From: Trichoplax adhaerens | Taxonomy: Eukaryota; Placozoa; Uniplacotomia; Trichoplacea; Trichoplacidae | Reading direction: 5' to 3' | Length of the DNA stretch: 64,000 bases | Assembly: GCF_000150275.1 (NCBI RefSeq) | Contig: NW_002060943.1 | Span: 10,559,064-10,623,063, forward strand | In this document: in pieces, positions 13,101 to 25,600 of the stretch | Numbering within the stretch: position 1 is the stretch's first letter | How the letters are laid out: every line of letters begins with the position of its first letter | Position numbers and translations under genes: made by a program | The notes under the pieces: model-generated | What the model was told of the DNA's origin: nothing | The model's input: only the letters and a program-made list of their open reading frames with translations | The model's database searches: none

Positions 13101-15051
13101 ATTATTATACTGAGATGCAACATATCCTAATCAGATAATTTGAATGTTGATGATATTGATACAGGACAGCGATATCGGCTTTTCAAGGTTTTCTTACATT
13201 ATCAGAAGAATTTGAGGTTCTTGATGAAATTGACAAAGAGGACGGCTGGGATAAAATACGTCATGATAAAGCATATTCGGATGCTATTGTGGCTATAACT
13301 AGGTCGTTAATTTAAGAACCTAGACTAGCATTACCGATTTTTTACTGATAAAGCTGTTTTTACTCTAGTGCTTTATGTAAATCCATATTACTAAGACCAC
13401 ATATCGCCAAGGTAATAGCATACTTGATGCCAGCATTGAACGGACCTTATGACAATCAAAGGTTAATTGTGGCAGCTTTTTTCGCTGAGGTATGATACTG
13501 TGATTACATGTAGTTCTGTAGTAGAGATTGTGCATAAAGTCTGTTGTACTTCGGATTAATTATGTAACTTGATCATTAACGATATTGAATAGATTATAAA
13601 TCAACGTTGTTTGGGAGAGCTTGGGCAGGCTGATATTATTATAAATTGTTTACTAAGCCGGCTGGTAGATGACAACTTAAAAGTTCGCATGTTTTGTGTT
13701 CGCGGTTTGGGTAATGTAGCCAGCGTTGGAAGGGAGCACGTACGAATACTTTATTTCTGTATTTAGTAAACAATTTTACTAGATTATTGACGCTATTTGA
13801 AATGCGTATATGTTTGAAATATCTATTTTCCAGTTCAATGCATACTCTACCACTGTTCTTTCCGCGTTGATGTCTGGTATTGACGAAAAAGACGACTCTG
13901 ACTGCGATATAACTCTCGAAGCTATGTCTGGACTTAGTAGAATAATTGCTGAACTTGATGAAACTCATGTTAGATCGATACTAATTAATATCTCATTAAA
14001 GATTCGGCCATGTTTTGAGAAGGTAATTTGGAAAAGTTCATATAAAACGTGTTCATGATATTGCGTAACTATGTAGTATCGTAATTTCTTGGTACTTCAG
14101 AGCGAAGAAAAAGTCAGAGCGAGAGCATTTACGCTATTTGGCCATTTGTCGAAATTTGGTGATGGTCCTTCAAAAGTACCGTTTCTGGAACAAATTCAAG
14201 CCAATATGGTGTCATTATTGTTACATCTAAATGAGAATGAAGCTAGTGTGGTCAAGGTTGTACTATTTATTTATTATCATTTGTTATATTCCATGTTATT
14301 GGACATCGCACAGCATACTAAGATTTTACACTGCTTAATTTGCAGGCGTGTAAATTTACATTAAGAAGTATTGGACCACTGCTTAACAATTCTGAGATTG
14401 ACTATATGTTTCAGAAGTATCTATTAGATGACGCAACTTTGTATTATGGAGAATTTTTAAATAATTTGACACGTTTACTGGTAATATTTACAAGCTATAT
14501 TACAACACACTGTATATATATATTTCTTAAATTCGGATTATTTTCAATTAACCTTCTTGATAGAAAATTTCGTCCTGTGCTTTTTATATGACAATGTAAA
14601 ACTGTTATACAGATCTCGGAATACAAAGAAAAAACAAGCCTTTACGTAACTGGAGCAACCAGATTTTTTAAAAGTGAATGGGAAGAGATAAGAGCTAATG
14701 CAGCCACTTTGATTGGTATAGAAATTTTAGTGTAGAATATACATAAAAGCGTTGAATGGTTAAGCTTGCTAAAAATGTATAGTATTGCATGTTTATTCAT
14801 ACGTAATAAAATACTCTGTTGCAGGTTATTATTTGGGTAACTTACCTAATGAACTTCGTGAGACTATCTCTAAGGAACATGTTTGCAACGGTGAATATTA
14901 ATTACTGATGTATGATATCTGTTTTCGATGTTCACGTTGCATTTTTAATTCTTAATTTTTTCTTACAGCTTTGAAAATGCTTCTTAAAGATACTTCCCCT
15001 ATGGTAAGATCTGGATGTGCTACGGCGACAAGTTTATTGTATGAATATTAA
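4179..15051 (+). CDS. MROH1: MROH1, maestro HEAT-like repeat-containing protein 1 (complete)
   Basis: A long alpha-solenoid of HEAT repeats; the vertebrate protein is implicated in lysosome-related trafficking. Matches to human MROH1 run end to end: EYVANIDKAPD, YDVLFGVWLQS, QVISAMAHHEYL, VLWPTLIEF, RPFF-like IRPCFEK and the terminal MLLKDTSPMVRS. The 42 exons are: 4179-4248, 5518-5663, 5947-6078, 6264-6426, 6514-6612, 6760-6911, 6984-7130, 7282-7374, 7455-7533, 7638-7751, 7850-7920, 7989-8111, 8318-8419, 8509-8653, 9028-9068, 9177-9318, 9398-9453, 9561-9677, 9828-9947, 10036-10158, 10256-10338, 10429-10495, 10625-10747, 10825-10904, 11008-11098, 11171-11272, 11352-11465, 11609-11738, 11796-11944, 12046-12198, 12333-12487, 12605-12758, 12858-13024, 13165-13302, 13369-13489, 13593-13739, 13834-14022, 14101-14256, 14346-14480, 14613-14715, 14825-14890, 14969-15051. 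Together they give 1,646 aa; human MROH1 is about 1,640. The start was chosen because exon 1 joins exon 2 in phase (ID|EM). Confidence 0.95.
4249..5517 (+). other. Large first intron of MROH1
   Basis: At 1.27 kb this is about ten times the other introns of the gene. It contains an open frame of about 109 codons (from the ATG at 4356 to 4685) with no recognisable domain. First introns are often regulatory, but I see no defined element here. Confidence 0.6.
11739..11795 (+). other. Very short MROH1 intron (57 nt), alternative frame issue
   Basis: Exon 28 ends in phase 1 (MQFQ plus G). The better-looking acceptor at 11770 would give a 32-nt intron and the wrong frame. The acceptor at 11794-11795 restores phase with a 57-nt intron. 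The bases skipped (11771-11795) would read LYDPVIR in the downstream frame, which could fit the protein, so a one-base sequence error is the alternative explanation. Confidence 0.55.
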
Positions 15052-15884
15052 GGATGAAGGAATTTGACAAATCTCTAATGAAACTGATAATAATTAATTG
15101 TATATGTGGCTTTTTGAATCAGTTGTATGTTCTGTACTCTATTAAAATTCTATTATGTTTCACCTTCTGATCCTTGGTACACTATTCTAAAGTAAAAGTA
15201 TTAGCTTTTTCCTGAATGGAATTCCTTCACGCTATTGAATGTAAAGTTAGATTAATTCGAGATATAAATTACTATGATTATATTTTTATTCTTAGTATAG
15301 TCTATAAAATTAAATTAGTAAGCAATAACTGCTACTTCTTATAAATTCATGAAATAATGTAATGAGATATAAAGTGTATACTTTCACTTACCATTGGCGT
15401 TGATAGAATTGAATAAGCACCTCATATTTCTTTTGCTATTCAAGTTCATGCACAGTGGGGTGAGTAGTTAATTGCGAATTAACACGATTGTCTTAGAAAT
15501 GTTCTCTGACTTAAATTAGCTAAAACGGGGATTTTCCCGCAAGTGATTTACATTAATAAGACTAGTAGGTGTCTAAGTAGTTTTAATTAAGAATTGACGT
15601 AAAGTACATTTTGTTTATTTGGATTATATTTCTTTTCCGTAACATTATGTTAAGTGATAAATTTGTAACTTGTGAAATGAAAAAACTATTTTAATGAACT
15701 ATAATCATGAAGTGATGATATAAAAGATTTTATCACAAAAAATTCATTGTTATGTAAGAAATAGCTCTATGATAGGGGCTGAGTGATGAAAAGTTAATAA
15801 TTATATATACACACTCGTATAATGTCAGTGGAATTGGAACTGTGCTGTGTATGATATATGATTTAGTTAATTAATTATATTTAA

Positions 15885-15920
15885 TATACAGTACAGTATA
15901 TTATGCAGTATATACAGTAT
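15885..15920. repeat. Short GTAC palindromic repeat patch
   Basis: Words such as ATACAGTACAGTATA and GTATATACAGTAT fall within 36 bp, the same family as the array at 3847-4062. Confidence 0.6.
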
Positions 15921-16052
15921 TTTTGGATGGGGTTCCATCTGCCTGTCTGTCCGCTACGGTTGGCCATTGACCAATGACCATTCTACTGTATTTTTCACGA
16001 ATGTTATGCTTACTTGAATATCGCCAAGATATCCATGATCCATGTCATATCA

Positions 16053-16075
16053 CATACACACATACACACACATAT
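16053..16075. repeat. CA/CATA microsatellite
   Basis: A run of CACATACACA-type dinucleotide and tetranucleotide repeats, about 23 bp long, in the spacer upstream of rotatin. Confidence 0.6.
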
Positions 16076-16338
16076 GTCACCAGGAACCACTAAACCCTCT
16101 CCTGCTACACCATTTTTAATTCTATTTACCTTTACAATTTTGAAAAATCGAAATTTTGATTGAGGGGCATGAAAGTAAGTTTATATGCTAACACTACTGT
16201 ACAGTACAGTGATCAGTATGGGTCTGAGGCTAACAATCACTCTTATCCTATTTATACCAGGCATGCGCATACTAGTCAACTCCAGGTTACAAGGCGCGCC
16301 ATTCTTTAAATTTCCTGCAGCAGTAAACAAGTAGTAAA

Positions 16339-16362
16339 TACAGTACAGTACAGTACAGTACT
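16339..16362. repeat. TACAG tandem patch upstream of rotatin
   Basis: Four to five head-to-tail copies of the 5-mer TACAG, ending in TAC, about 330 bp before the rotatin ATG. A looser patch with GTACTGTACAGTAC lies at 16193-16212. Confidence 0.7.
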
Positions 16363-16688
16363 ATAGCCTGCACTTGTAGAGTTATAAAAAGGTCCGTGGT
16401 ACGTACTGTACGCGTATTCGATATGCTGTACAAGCATTTCTGTTTCAATATTTGGAGTCGTGACTATGATGATTTATTTCATTGCGTAGAAATTAGAGTA
16501 CGTTTAGTTTAGTGCATTTTGCAAATTTACTAGTAAGCATTTTGCAGCATGAGAAGTAAGAACAGCTTTAAGTGTTTTTACTAAACTTTGTTCAGGATAC
16601 AGTATATTGTCCATTGCGTTTACAGTCGCCACAAGCCACCATTGAAACAACAGACGACAACCGCTCATTTCCGTTCAACGCCAGTTTC

Positions 16689-19600
16689 ATGGATTCACAT
16701 CCGGTTCTGGAGGATGTCCAACTGACGCCCCTTATTGAGAAATTAGGTTGGTTACTAAAACTCGAAGTTACTTGTACATTATTTTATGTGTTAGTATATA
16801 TATATATATACACTCCAAAGAATCTATGCTACTGTATTGTATAGAGCTGAATGACTAGAGTGTGAAAATTGTACAGTTGTACTCGTACATCGAGTATACA
16901 GCTATCAACCTTGCTCTGGTTTCAGTGTAATACAGTATTAGCTAATTAATCCTCATAGCTCACGTGAAATAGATTCACATTTTGCTGTAGCAATGCTGAC
17001 AGTGGCAGTACTGTACACGCAGAGTTACACTATACCATATGATATATAGATAGATAGTACATAATATCATAGGTATTAATTTAATGTACTTAACTGTGAT
17101 ACCCTTCGATATAGTACATCCTTTGCAAGAGGTTCGCCTCCGAGCCCTGAAGAATCTACATTTTAAGCTGGAGAATGGGTTTATACTTATTGAGGATTTG
17201 TTACATGAACGCCAATTAGTTGTAAATTTATTGCAATGGTTCAACGTGCAGTCTACGTCTCTATTAGCAAAAGAAAACTTAATTTTACTGGAGAAATTAT
17301 CACAGGTAATGTTGTCGGAATAGGGTAAAGCATAGTGGATTCACTCGCGTTGATATTGTGCAAATGGAAACCAGTTACACCCACTTATGAACTGAAATTG
17401 TTTTATGTATGCTTCTTGACGTATTAATCAAAAATTGTGGTGTTATCTTTTTGCTATAGCATGATCCAGGCATTGATACATTGAAGTCGATAGGTGCAGT
17501 TGAATTCCTTAATCAATTAAAGTTGGAGATTGGGATTCAGTTTCATCAAGTCATCGACAATATTTTACATAATATAAGTTCTCGTGTTTGTTCTCAGGTA
17601 CTTTTTTCATAGAACAGTAGATCTATTTTAACCTTTATAATCCCTAATGATATTAACAGTAGTTGAAAGATAAAACATATTGCTTTTGCAAGTAATGTTC
17701 TAGTATTATGGACAGTCATTGAATGTCCACATTTCAATTGTTGTCTTTCTACTTTTTTATTTGGTTCTAACTTTAGCCCAATCTTTCCGTGCGTGAGCCA
17801 AACCCGAGAAGTCATAATCAAGCTGATGTCAAGAATAATCAAAAATTCATACATCATGGTCCACGATTGCCAGATGCTACTGGAATGCTGACTACTGTCA
17901 ACCTACCGAAGCAACTTTACAAGGTCGCTAAAGAAGATAAATTACCAGACAGCAAGAATCGTAGTACTATATCGGCTCCATTACTGGTCAACGATTCATT
18001 TCATGAATCATTCACTCAAGAGACACAGCACTTCGAACCTAGGGACATCAATCGAGCTAGTGAGTTCTCAATTATGTGTGAAATACTCTCCATAAATTTT
18101 CTGATGCGCGATAAGTTATTACGTTAAAAGGATGATTCACGACCGGATTATCGAATAATTTCACATCTGTTTTTAGGGTTACTATCCTAATTTATTACTA
18201 TTATTGTGTTCAGATTTTATGAAGAAACGAAGTAATGAATTAGCCATAATCACCTTCCCTTGGATTCATTTATATAGTAGTGATGAACACGTTTTAGCAA
18301 CTACTCACAGGTAATAAAGCAATAATTGTTGAGATATGGGTGTAAAATGGTAGTGTAATACTTGCGTGTAAGTATTTCTGTATCATTAATCATTTACATT
18401 TATATGTGAATAAACATTATTGTCGTTAGTCGACTCCGAAGCCGAGACCCATCTTTAGCAGATAAATCCTGCCAGTTTTTAAGTGATGTTTTATTTAAAG
18501 ACTTTCCAGCTGAAATTTTCATCCAAAGACCCGCTATAATTACGGTATGAAATTGTTCCCGTTGTCTATGCTAATCTTATGTGATGATTCATGAATAAAA
18601 TTTAGTTATCGTAGCTTTTATTAAGCAACAACCATAACGAAAGATAAATTATAATTAATTTTGATTGACTCATTTACTGGTAAAATTAATTTAATTTTAA
18701 TAGGATCTACTTGATTTAACCCAAGCTTTGTCCAGTCAAGCTAAGACCTTACCAGTTCAATCTGTTAGATGCCTAAAAGAACTCTGCGTTTATCTTGTTC
18801 AACGTATTGGCTTCTATCGTAGCACTTCTACTTATCAGGCTTATGGAGGAGCAGGTACGTTATTATATGAGGAATGCTATTTGACTGAATTGAAGCTCTC
18901 GTCGTTTCGTTCTTCGTAACTCTATTTCTAATGTTCTTTGAATCTTTTCATTAACTGTAGTTTGCAATTAAATCTTTATGATAACATTTAGCTTGTTCGG
19001 TTATTATGAACTTTAGGTCATACGGTTTCTAATTCTCGCAGCGTTATTAGCAAATCAATGTCGTCACGTGACTCGCCTAGTGACGGTGAAGATGGCAGTT
19101 GTATATCTAGCTTTACTAAGTATGTTCAGTGATTGAAATAGTACGGTATTATCTAACCTAATTGTATCTATCAGCAATTTGAATTAAGTATCTTAGACAA
19201 CTTTTTCAATTGAAGTATTACTAGCGAAATTTCCGAGTACAGAAATAAAGGTGACATAGATGACAATTGTGGTCGATCATTGCAACACTTGAGATCTCGA
19301 CAATGGACGCTGCCATACTTTTGCACGATGGTAATGACTCACACAATTCCTTTACTAAAGGGATTTGTTGGATATAGTGGTTGGATCAATGTTCCTTCGC
19401 AGGAAGTACTTAGCCTCCTGTATGATATATCCCGTATAATTGATTTATCGATGCCTGATGAGTTATGGACAGATAATTCGATCATAAAAAATGTGGTCCG
19501 TATTTATAATGATTTGGTCGCTATATACTCGAAATTTAGCACTTGTAAATTAGGGTTTATTTGTTTGTATATATTTTACAGGCAGATGATTTACTACGAG

Positions 19601-22600
19601 TGTTCGACATGTTTGCTGAGGTTCTACAGTTCTATTACCACTTAATATATGATGAAGTAGACGAGTCCCAGGGGCACACTAATCAACGACATGAATTAGA
19701 AGATAATGTTGTTATGTGGGCTAATATTGGAGCTTTGGCTGTGAGAATTGTGGATCGTACAGTTCCTGTGGAGTTAGTAAGTATAATCAGTATTGGCTAC
19801 GGTAATTGATGATGAGCTGAGCTCATACTGATGATTTTATTATCGTGAAATACTACAACTCAGCTTCTACGGCTAACTTAGATTCACCTTGCAGGCTAAC
19901 CGAGTTATTCCAAGTAGCATGAAAACTATTTTCTCCTTACTGTGTATGGAATACGGATTTAATTCTCTATATCCTGATTACGTGACTACCGTAAGGAAAT
20001 TCTTGTCTGCCTGTGATACCAAAGCATATGAGGTTGGTTCAGTAAAAGGTGCTAATTTAAATGAAAAGAGTATCACTTATAATTTTTCGATTGTTACCTT
20101 CATATTCTAGATTTACTGTGATTTTTCGCATATCTTACGATCATTCCATGCTGCTTCTATGGTCATACATACAAAAAAGGTTTGATTTATTGGTCGTAGT
20201 ATTTTATATAATTCTATATAAGCATTGCAATCTGCACTTTAAAGCTTTGCACATTTTATTTTTAAACTTTCATTTAGGAATTCGATGAGCAGTTTTTTAT
20301 TTCGGCGCTTGAATCTTTGCCGGGATTATTTTATCACGATTCTGCTTCGCTACTTCGTGTTTTAGTACATAGTATCATGGATGTGTTAGTATCCCCTTCA
20401 ATGAAAGGAATTTATGTTGTTGCTGACTCATATCGCTAAGCTATAAAACTATGAAATTTGTTTCCAAAGCACTTATTTGTTTGGGCTATTAGTCATTCTA
20501 GGGATTGTAATAAATCGTCGGTGAGTTTAAGCCGCAATTTGCTATTGAAATTATTATCACATCCCTTATCCGATGTTAGGAAAAATACATACCGTTGTTG
20601 TACTGAAATTGTGAAGGTATCATACATCTATGCTTTGGATTTTATGCAGTCAAGCTTAGATACGTTAATAAAAACCTAGGAACTAATTGTATTAAATTTT
20701 TTTGATTATATAAATTTATCATTTACTAAATATCACAATCAGCGCGCATTGGGCGATGGCCAAGTTGCTACCACGAGTGCTAAAGCCTGTGGAAATTTAA
20801 CTTTCCTACTCAATGATATTATTTTACGCCAATTATCACTGTATGGTCTGTACGACGAAAATGATGAAGTATGTCATTTCCAATATTCTATAGTATCTAG
20901 CGAATTTTATGATTGTTACAGTTTCGGTTACTATATTACAATTTATGATCTGTTAAAATTTTAATTGAAATTGACGTCGTTGTTGAAAGATCGATTCTGA
21001 TTAGCATTGACGAATTTGTTATGAACTAGGTATCCGCCAGTGCTAGAGAAATCATGATCACATTCTTTCAAGGACGATACTTAATGCCTGAAACTATGTG
21101 GTCTGATTACTTATCGAATATTCACGACCTGTTTCCTTTTATTCAGGTATATTTGATCCAGCAAAATTATATTAGTATAACTTAGTTTAAGCGAAATTAC
21201 AATTGATAGGGCTACGCATGTAGAGATTCGAAATTTACCGATTGTCTGCTATCCGTAATTGAAAACTCCGGTGTTAAATTGGTTAATACGTCTCATCAAA
21301 TGCATGAGAATGTTTTCAAAATAAGAGGTTATCTTCGTTCTCTGTTTTGTACGGATGAAAGGTAGGTCGAAATGGCACTAGAAGTAAGTCTTATCGGATT
21401 CATTTTAGTTAACTTTTGCCTGTTGGATCTGATTGACCGTAGCTTAAGAGAAATGGCTTCGAATAAAATAAGAAATATTTTGGAGGCAGATAGCTTATTC
21501 GGTCGTGAGAATTTTCAAACCTTAAACTTGACTGAGACTGACTTGCCGCATTTTAAAGATTTATTTGAAGTTGATGAAAGTGATGACGAGGTTTTTAGCG
21601 AATCTTCAATACAATCTATCTTCCAGGTATGACATCTTTTTTTGGTTGTCAGATAGGCCTATTAATTATACGCGCAAAGTCCTTTTTAACGAAATATATA
21701 TAACGATGTTGATTTGTTGCATGTGTTTATAAGGCCGATAGCGTTTTGCAACTTTGGTCAATTATTACATCAAAAGAGACGGAGATTTCTTTAAAGAAAT
21801 TGGCTCTTGAACAATTAGCTACTTCACTCACAGGTATATTACAAGTATTTTAACTATATCAACGCTAACTTTAATGATGCAGTTGCTATTTTTTGGATAC
21901 AACAGTAATTCCCGTTTTGGTATAATTTCTGTAGATAGTTACATTTGTGACTTGTTAATAAATCGAAATGCTACGGAAGATATTGTCAACATCATCATGG
22001 AAGGTCAGGAGAGAAGTGATACTGAAAATAGTATGGAAACTGTTGTCTTGTTACCTTTCGCTTTAAGAGCATTGCATCGCTTATTGCGGTGGGATGAAAA
22101 GAACCGACTTCGAATGGCGTATGATTATGATGCATATAGGATGCTACTGAGATGTAAGCAAACTTATATACTTAACGTTGACTTATTGCGTTAAGTCTCT
22201 TTCAGCTCTAAATTTTACCTTCATAGGTATTATAGCATCTGAAAAAAGTAGTAGCTCGTATCTTAATGCCGTTCATGCATTAGTCTACTTACTTTTTGAT
22301 GAAGTATCTCCCAGTAGAGTTTCTGTCTGGTAAGTCATTGATATGTAGATTATAATAGAAACGAGTTTCAGCTGCATTAACGTTATTAGCTGTATGTCCT
22401 GTTACAATTTTGTGCTTTAATGATCTAAAAGTTATCTAAAATTGTTAAACATTTATTGATTATTCGCTCAGGATATCAGATGATTCCGAGAAGCATAAAA
22501 TACGCGATTTTCGATTTCCAAGGCGTTTATCTTCCAGGTGAGTTATGTTTAATGAACAGATTCTTGAGCGAAAAAAGCACTTGTATATCTGGTGCTTATT

Positions 22601-25600
22601 GCTTAGGTGTACGTTGTATTTTATGTATGTATTTAGGATGTCTTTATTAGCGCGGTATCCGACGTATGAATGTAAGAATCCATATAAGGTTCAGCAGTTA
22701 TCATATGCGGAAAATCTATATAGTGAACCGTCACAGACTTCCCTAAAATTGGGATGGAGTATTTATGTAGCTAATAATGTTGAAGACTTAATTAAGAAAC
22801 CACAAGCCATTGAAACTGACAAGCTATCAGCTATTCCTGGATCCAACTTATGTGATGAAAGGTATAGTTGTTTGAGTTAAATACAGCAAGCGTATTACGT
22901 TTCCTAAAAGCGCTACCAACCTTTTCTGAAAATAGTTTGCCCTATTCCCGGCTAGCAAGGAAAGACAACTGTATACTTCTTGCAAGTCACCCTAACTATC
23001 GTATAGATTCACTTTTAAGCGATATAGAGAATGCGGTCAGCCACCATGAAGTTCTCTATAAATTAAGTAAAATCTCTAAATATTTAAGACTCAACTGGAA
23101 TTTAGGCATCGAGTCTGCGAGCAGTACGGTAATAGATTTTGATAGTAATTCATTTGGTGACAGTGCTAATACGCGTAAATTGCTAAAGGTGAAATGGTTT
23201 AAAAGCTTCAGCAGGTATAAATCTTAGTTTGTAACATTCAATAAAGGATATCGCTTACAGGTTAAAAATTTATACCTTTTTTCAGGTTTTTAAGTGTTCC
23301 GCCTTCTAGTACTGATGACCAAAATCTTTTGGCTGCGTTTTTTAATTTCATTGCAATGCTCATCAAAAATAGCCCACAAGTTTACTGCTCCGATCTTGTC
23401 AATGATGCTGTCCATTATTTAATAGATCCTAAAATGCTATGCGTCAAAATCTTAAAGACAATGAATAATTTCATTGATACTGATCCTAATTTTAAAGGTG
23501 AACATAACATCGATACCAACAGGTAAAAATTTGGGGGAACTAATTCGCCGAAAGGCAAGATGTTAATTACAATCTCTTTCCTACAGTATAATTTAGACGA
23601 AAGTTAGGTAGCATCACAACTTCTTGCTTGCTTACTTCGATACTTATGACATTGTATATGACCTACCTTATAGACGGCTATACAAAGAACTGCTAGGATT
23701 CATCAATATAACTTTACAATATTTACCCAGCGAATCGTGGTAAGAAAGTACGCGTTAAAATATGATGTTTCATTTCTTACAACTGACAAATCGTTTGCCT
23801 ATAAAGGTCAATTAGACAGGCTCAATGTGGCGAATTAGCTAGCGTGCTAATTACTAAATTAGAAATTGGCAACTCTCTTAATTTTTACGATTTATGGCCC
23901 ATACAGATGATACTTGACTGCTTAATTCACATCCTTGCTAGGTATTATAGTGAAGGCTTTTGTTTACATAAATGATCATGTAGTAATTTTGATTTGTGTA
24001 ACGTCAAAGACCGTGCTGGAGTTCTGGTTGCAACACAATGGAACCTTTTCCCCTTTGTGTGAAGTTATTGGCCTCTCTTTTACAGGTTAGAACTTTGCAA
24101 CTCTTCCATAAATTGAAAGTTTCAGTTACGAATTTACATAGTATATTCATTATGATTAAATATACTTGATTGTAATTGCTTTAAATTTCTATTTGATACC
24201 TTCGAAGATCATTGTTTCTTTCCATGGCGAATATGGGCAATTTGTATATTCATTCATGGGTAAAGGAGTTACAAGAAGAGTTGCATTATGCTTAAGGCAT
24301 TTAATGCATGAAATGCAACAGCTGATGCCAGATACGGTTAGTGGTGTAAGTACTTGTAATAATTAACGAAATCATTAATGTGGCTTTATTCGATTCCTCT
24401 GTCAGGATATTACGAGTTACTGGTTGTGCTTTGAAACTAAAGAAGAACGTTATGGATTGTCTTGGATATATTCTCTCTGGAGCGATCACGATGCATTGGT
24501 AACGTTCTTGAGCAAATAGCTCTCGCTTCTGTATAATACATATTTTTGTTAATAACTTTATAATAGTCGAATTTACGCCGTTTCAACCTAGGTACGATGG
24601 TGCGGATTAGGTATAGCAACTGATCTGGTTCTACAACCTGAGGGTCTTAAATTGCTAGATGCATGTTGCCAACATATCGATGGAGGAATCTGGAATGTGT
24701 TGTTGACACTGCTACATGATAGCTCAGAATGCAATATTATTAAGTGTCAGGTGATTAATTTTTAGTAAAGGCTATACACTGATCATTAGTTTACTAATTA
24801 TAGCTACTATAACTGCTAATCTAGGCTGCCGCAATGCTAACAAGTCTCTTAACAGCTACAGACAGCGATCCATGCTCATACCTTAACATAATTGATGAAG
24901 AATTGAAGGTTAACAATGACAATTTACCTTTAGAAGAACCATTAAGTTATTAATGACGGTAATATAATGAATTACGTTGTACGGATAGGCAACTAAGAGG
25001 GGTTTGTCGGCGTTGCTGATGCTACTGGACCGTATCAATTTTTATCAAACTACTATTACGATTATAAAGAATGTAAATGTCGTAGCTGAAATCAACAAAA
25101 ATTGCTGTCAAGAGATGCCACCGGATAGCAATTTTAATATCGCATCTGGTATCGACAAAACTGTGTAAGTAAAGTAAACCGCAAATCGAAGAATGCAACA
25201 TGATTGGGTTTTTTCTAATTTAACCTTAAAAGTAGCCCTTGACTCTTAGTTTGTTAGATGGTATTAAGTAATGGAATTAATATAGTGTACTTAATTCAGG
25301 TCTTCTGGGTGCGATGGTGATTTTAAAGAGATATTGTCTCAGAATTGGTACTTGTCTAAAGTGCATGTTGTAGCTGATGTACCTACAAATTCTAAGTTTA
25401 TCTACGAAATCTGCCGTCTCATGGCGAAGTTAGTGGTATTATGCCCTAGCACCATTGTGAAGGCGCTATATAACGAAGGAGTCCTGTATCAGTTGGCAAA
25501 GTGAGTAGTTTATACTATTCATAATACAGTAAATTACACTCACAAATGTTTGTAAAACTCTTGAATGGTCATAAACTTTTTGACGTTGCATTGTGAATAT

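Larger units (their letters stand above)
15052..16595. other. Spacer between MROH1 and rotatin, no gene seen
   Basis: AT-rich sequence with no frame of note. It holds repeat patches at 15885-15920, 16193-16212 and 16339-16362, a CA-rich microsatellite near 16053-16075, and a block near 15965-15990 containing GGCCATTGACCA. Its right end should hold the rotatin promoter, because a likely 5'UTR exon acceptor sits at 16594-16595. Confidence 0.6.

Noticed and set aside
13639-13968. 109-residue frame antisense to MROH1
   Set aside because: Overlaps confirmed MROH1 exons on the other strand, with no signature of its own.
16795-16812. TA-repeat as an origin or promoter element
   Set aside because: A simple (TA)n microsatellite in rotatin intron 1, with no associated motif.
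17594-17857. 87-residue frame antisense to rotatin exons 3-4
   Set aside because: Shadow of the rotatin coding strand; the sense strand has homology.
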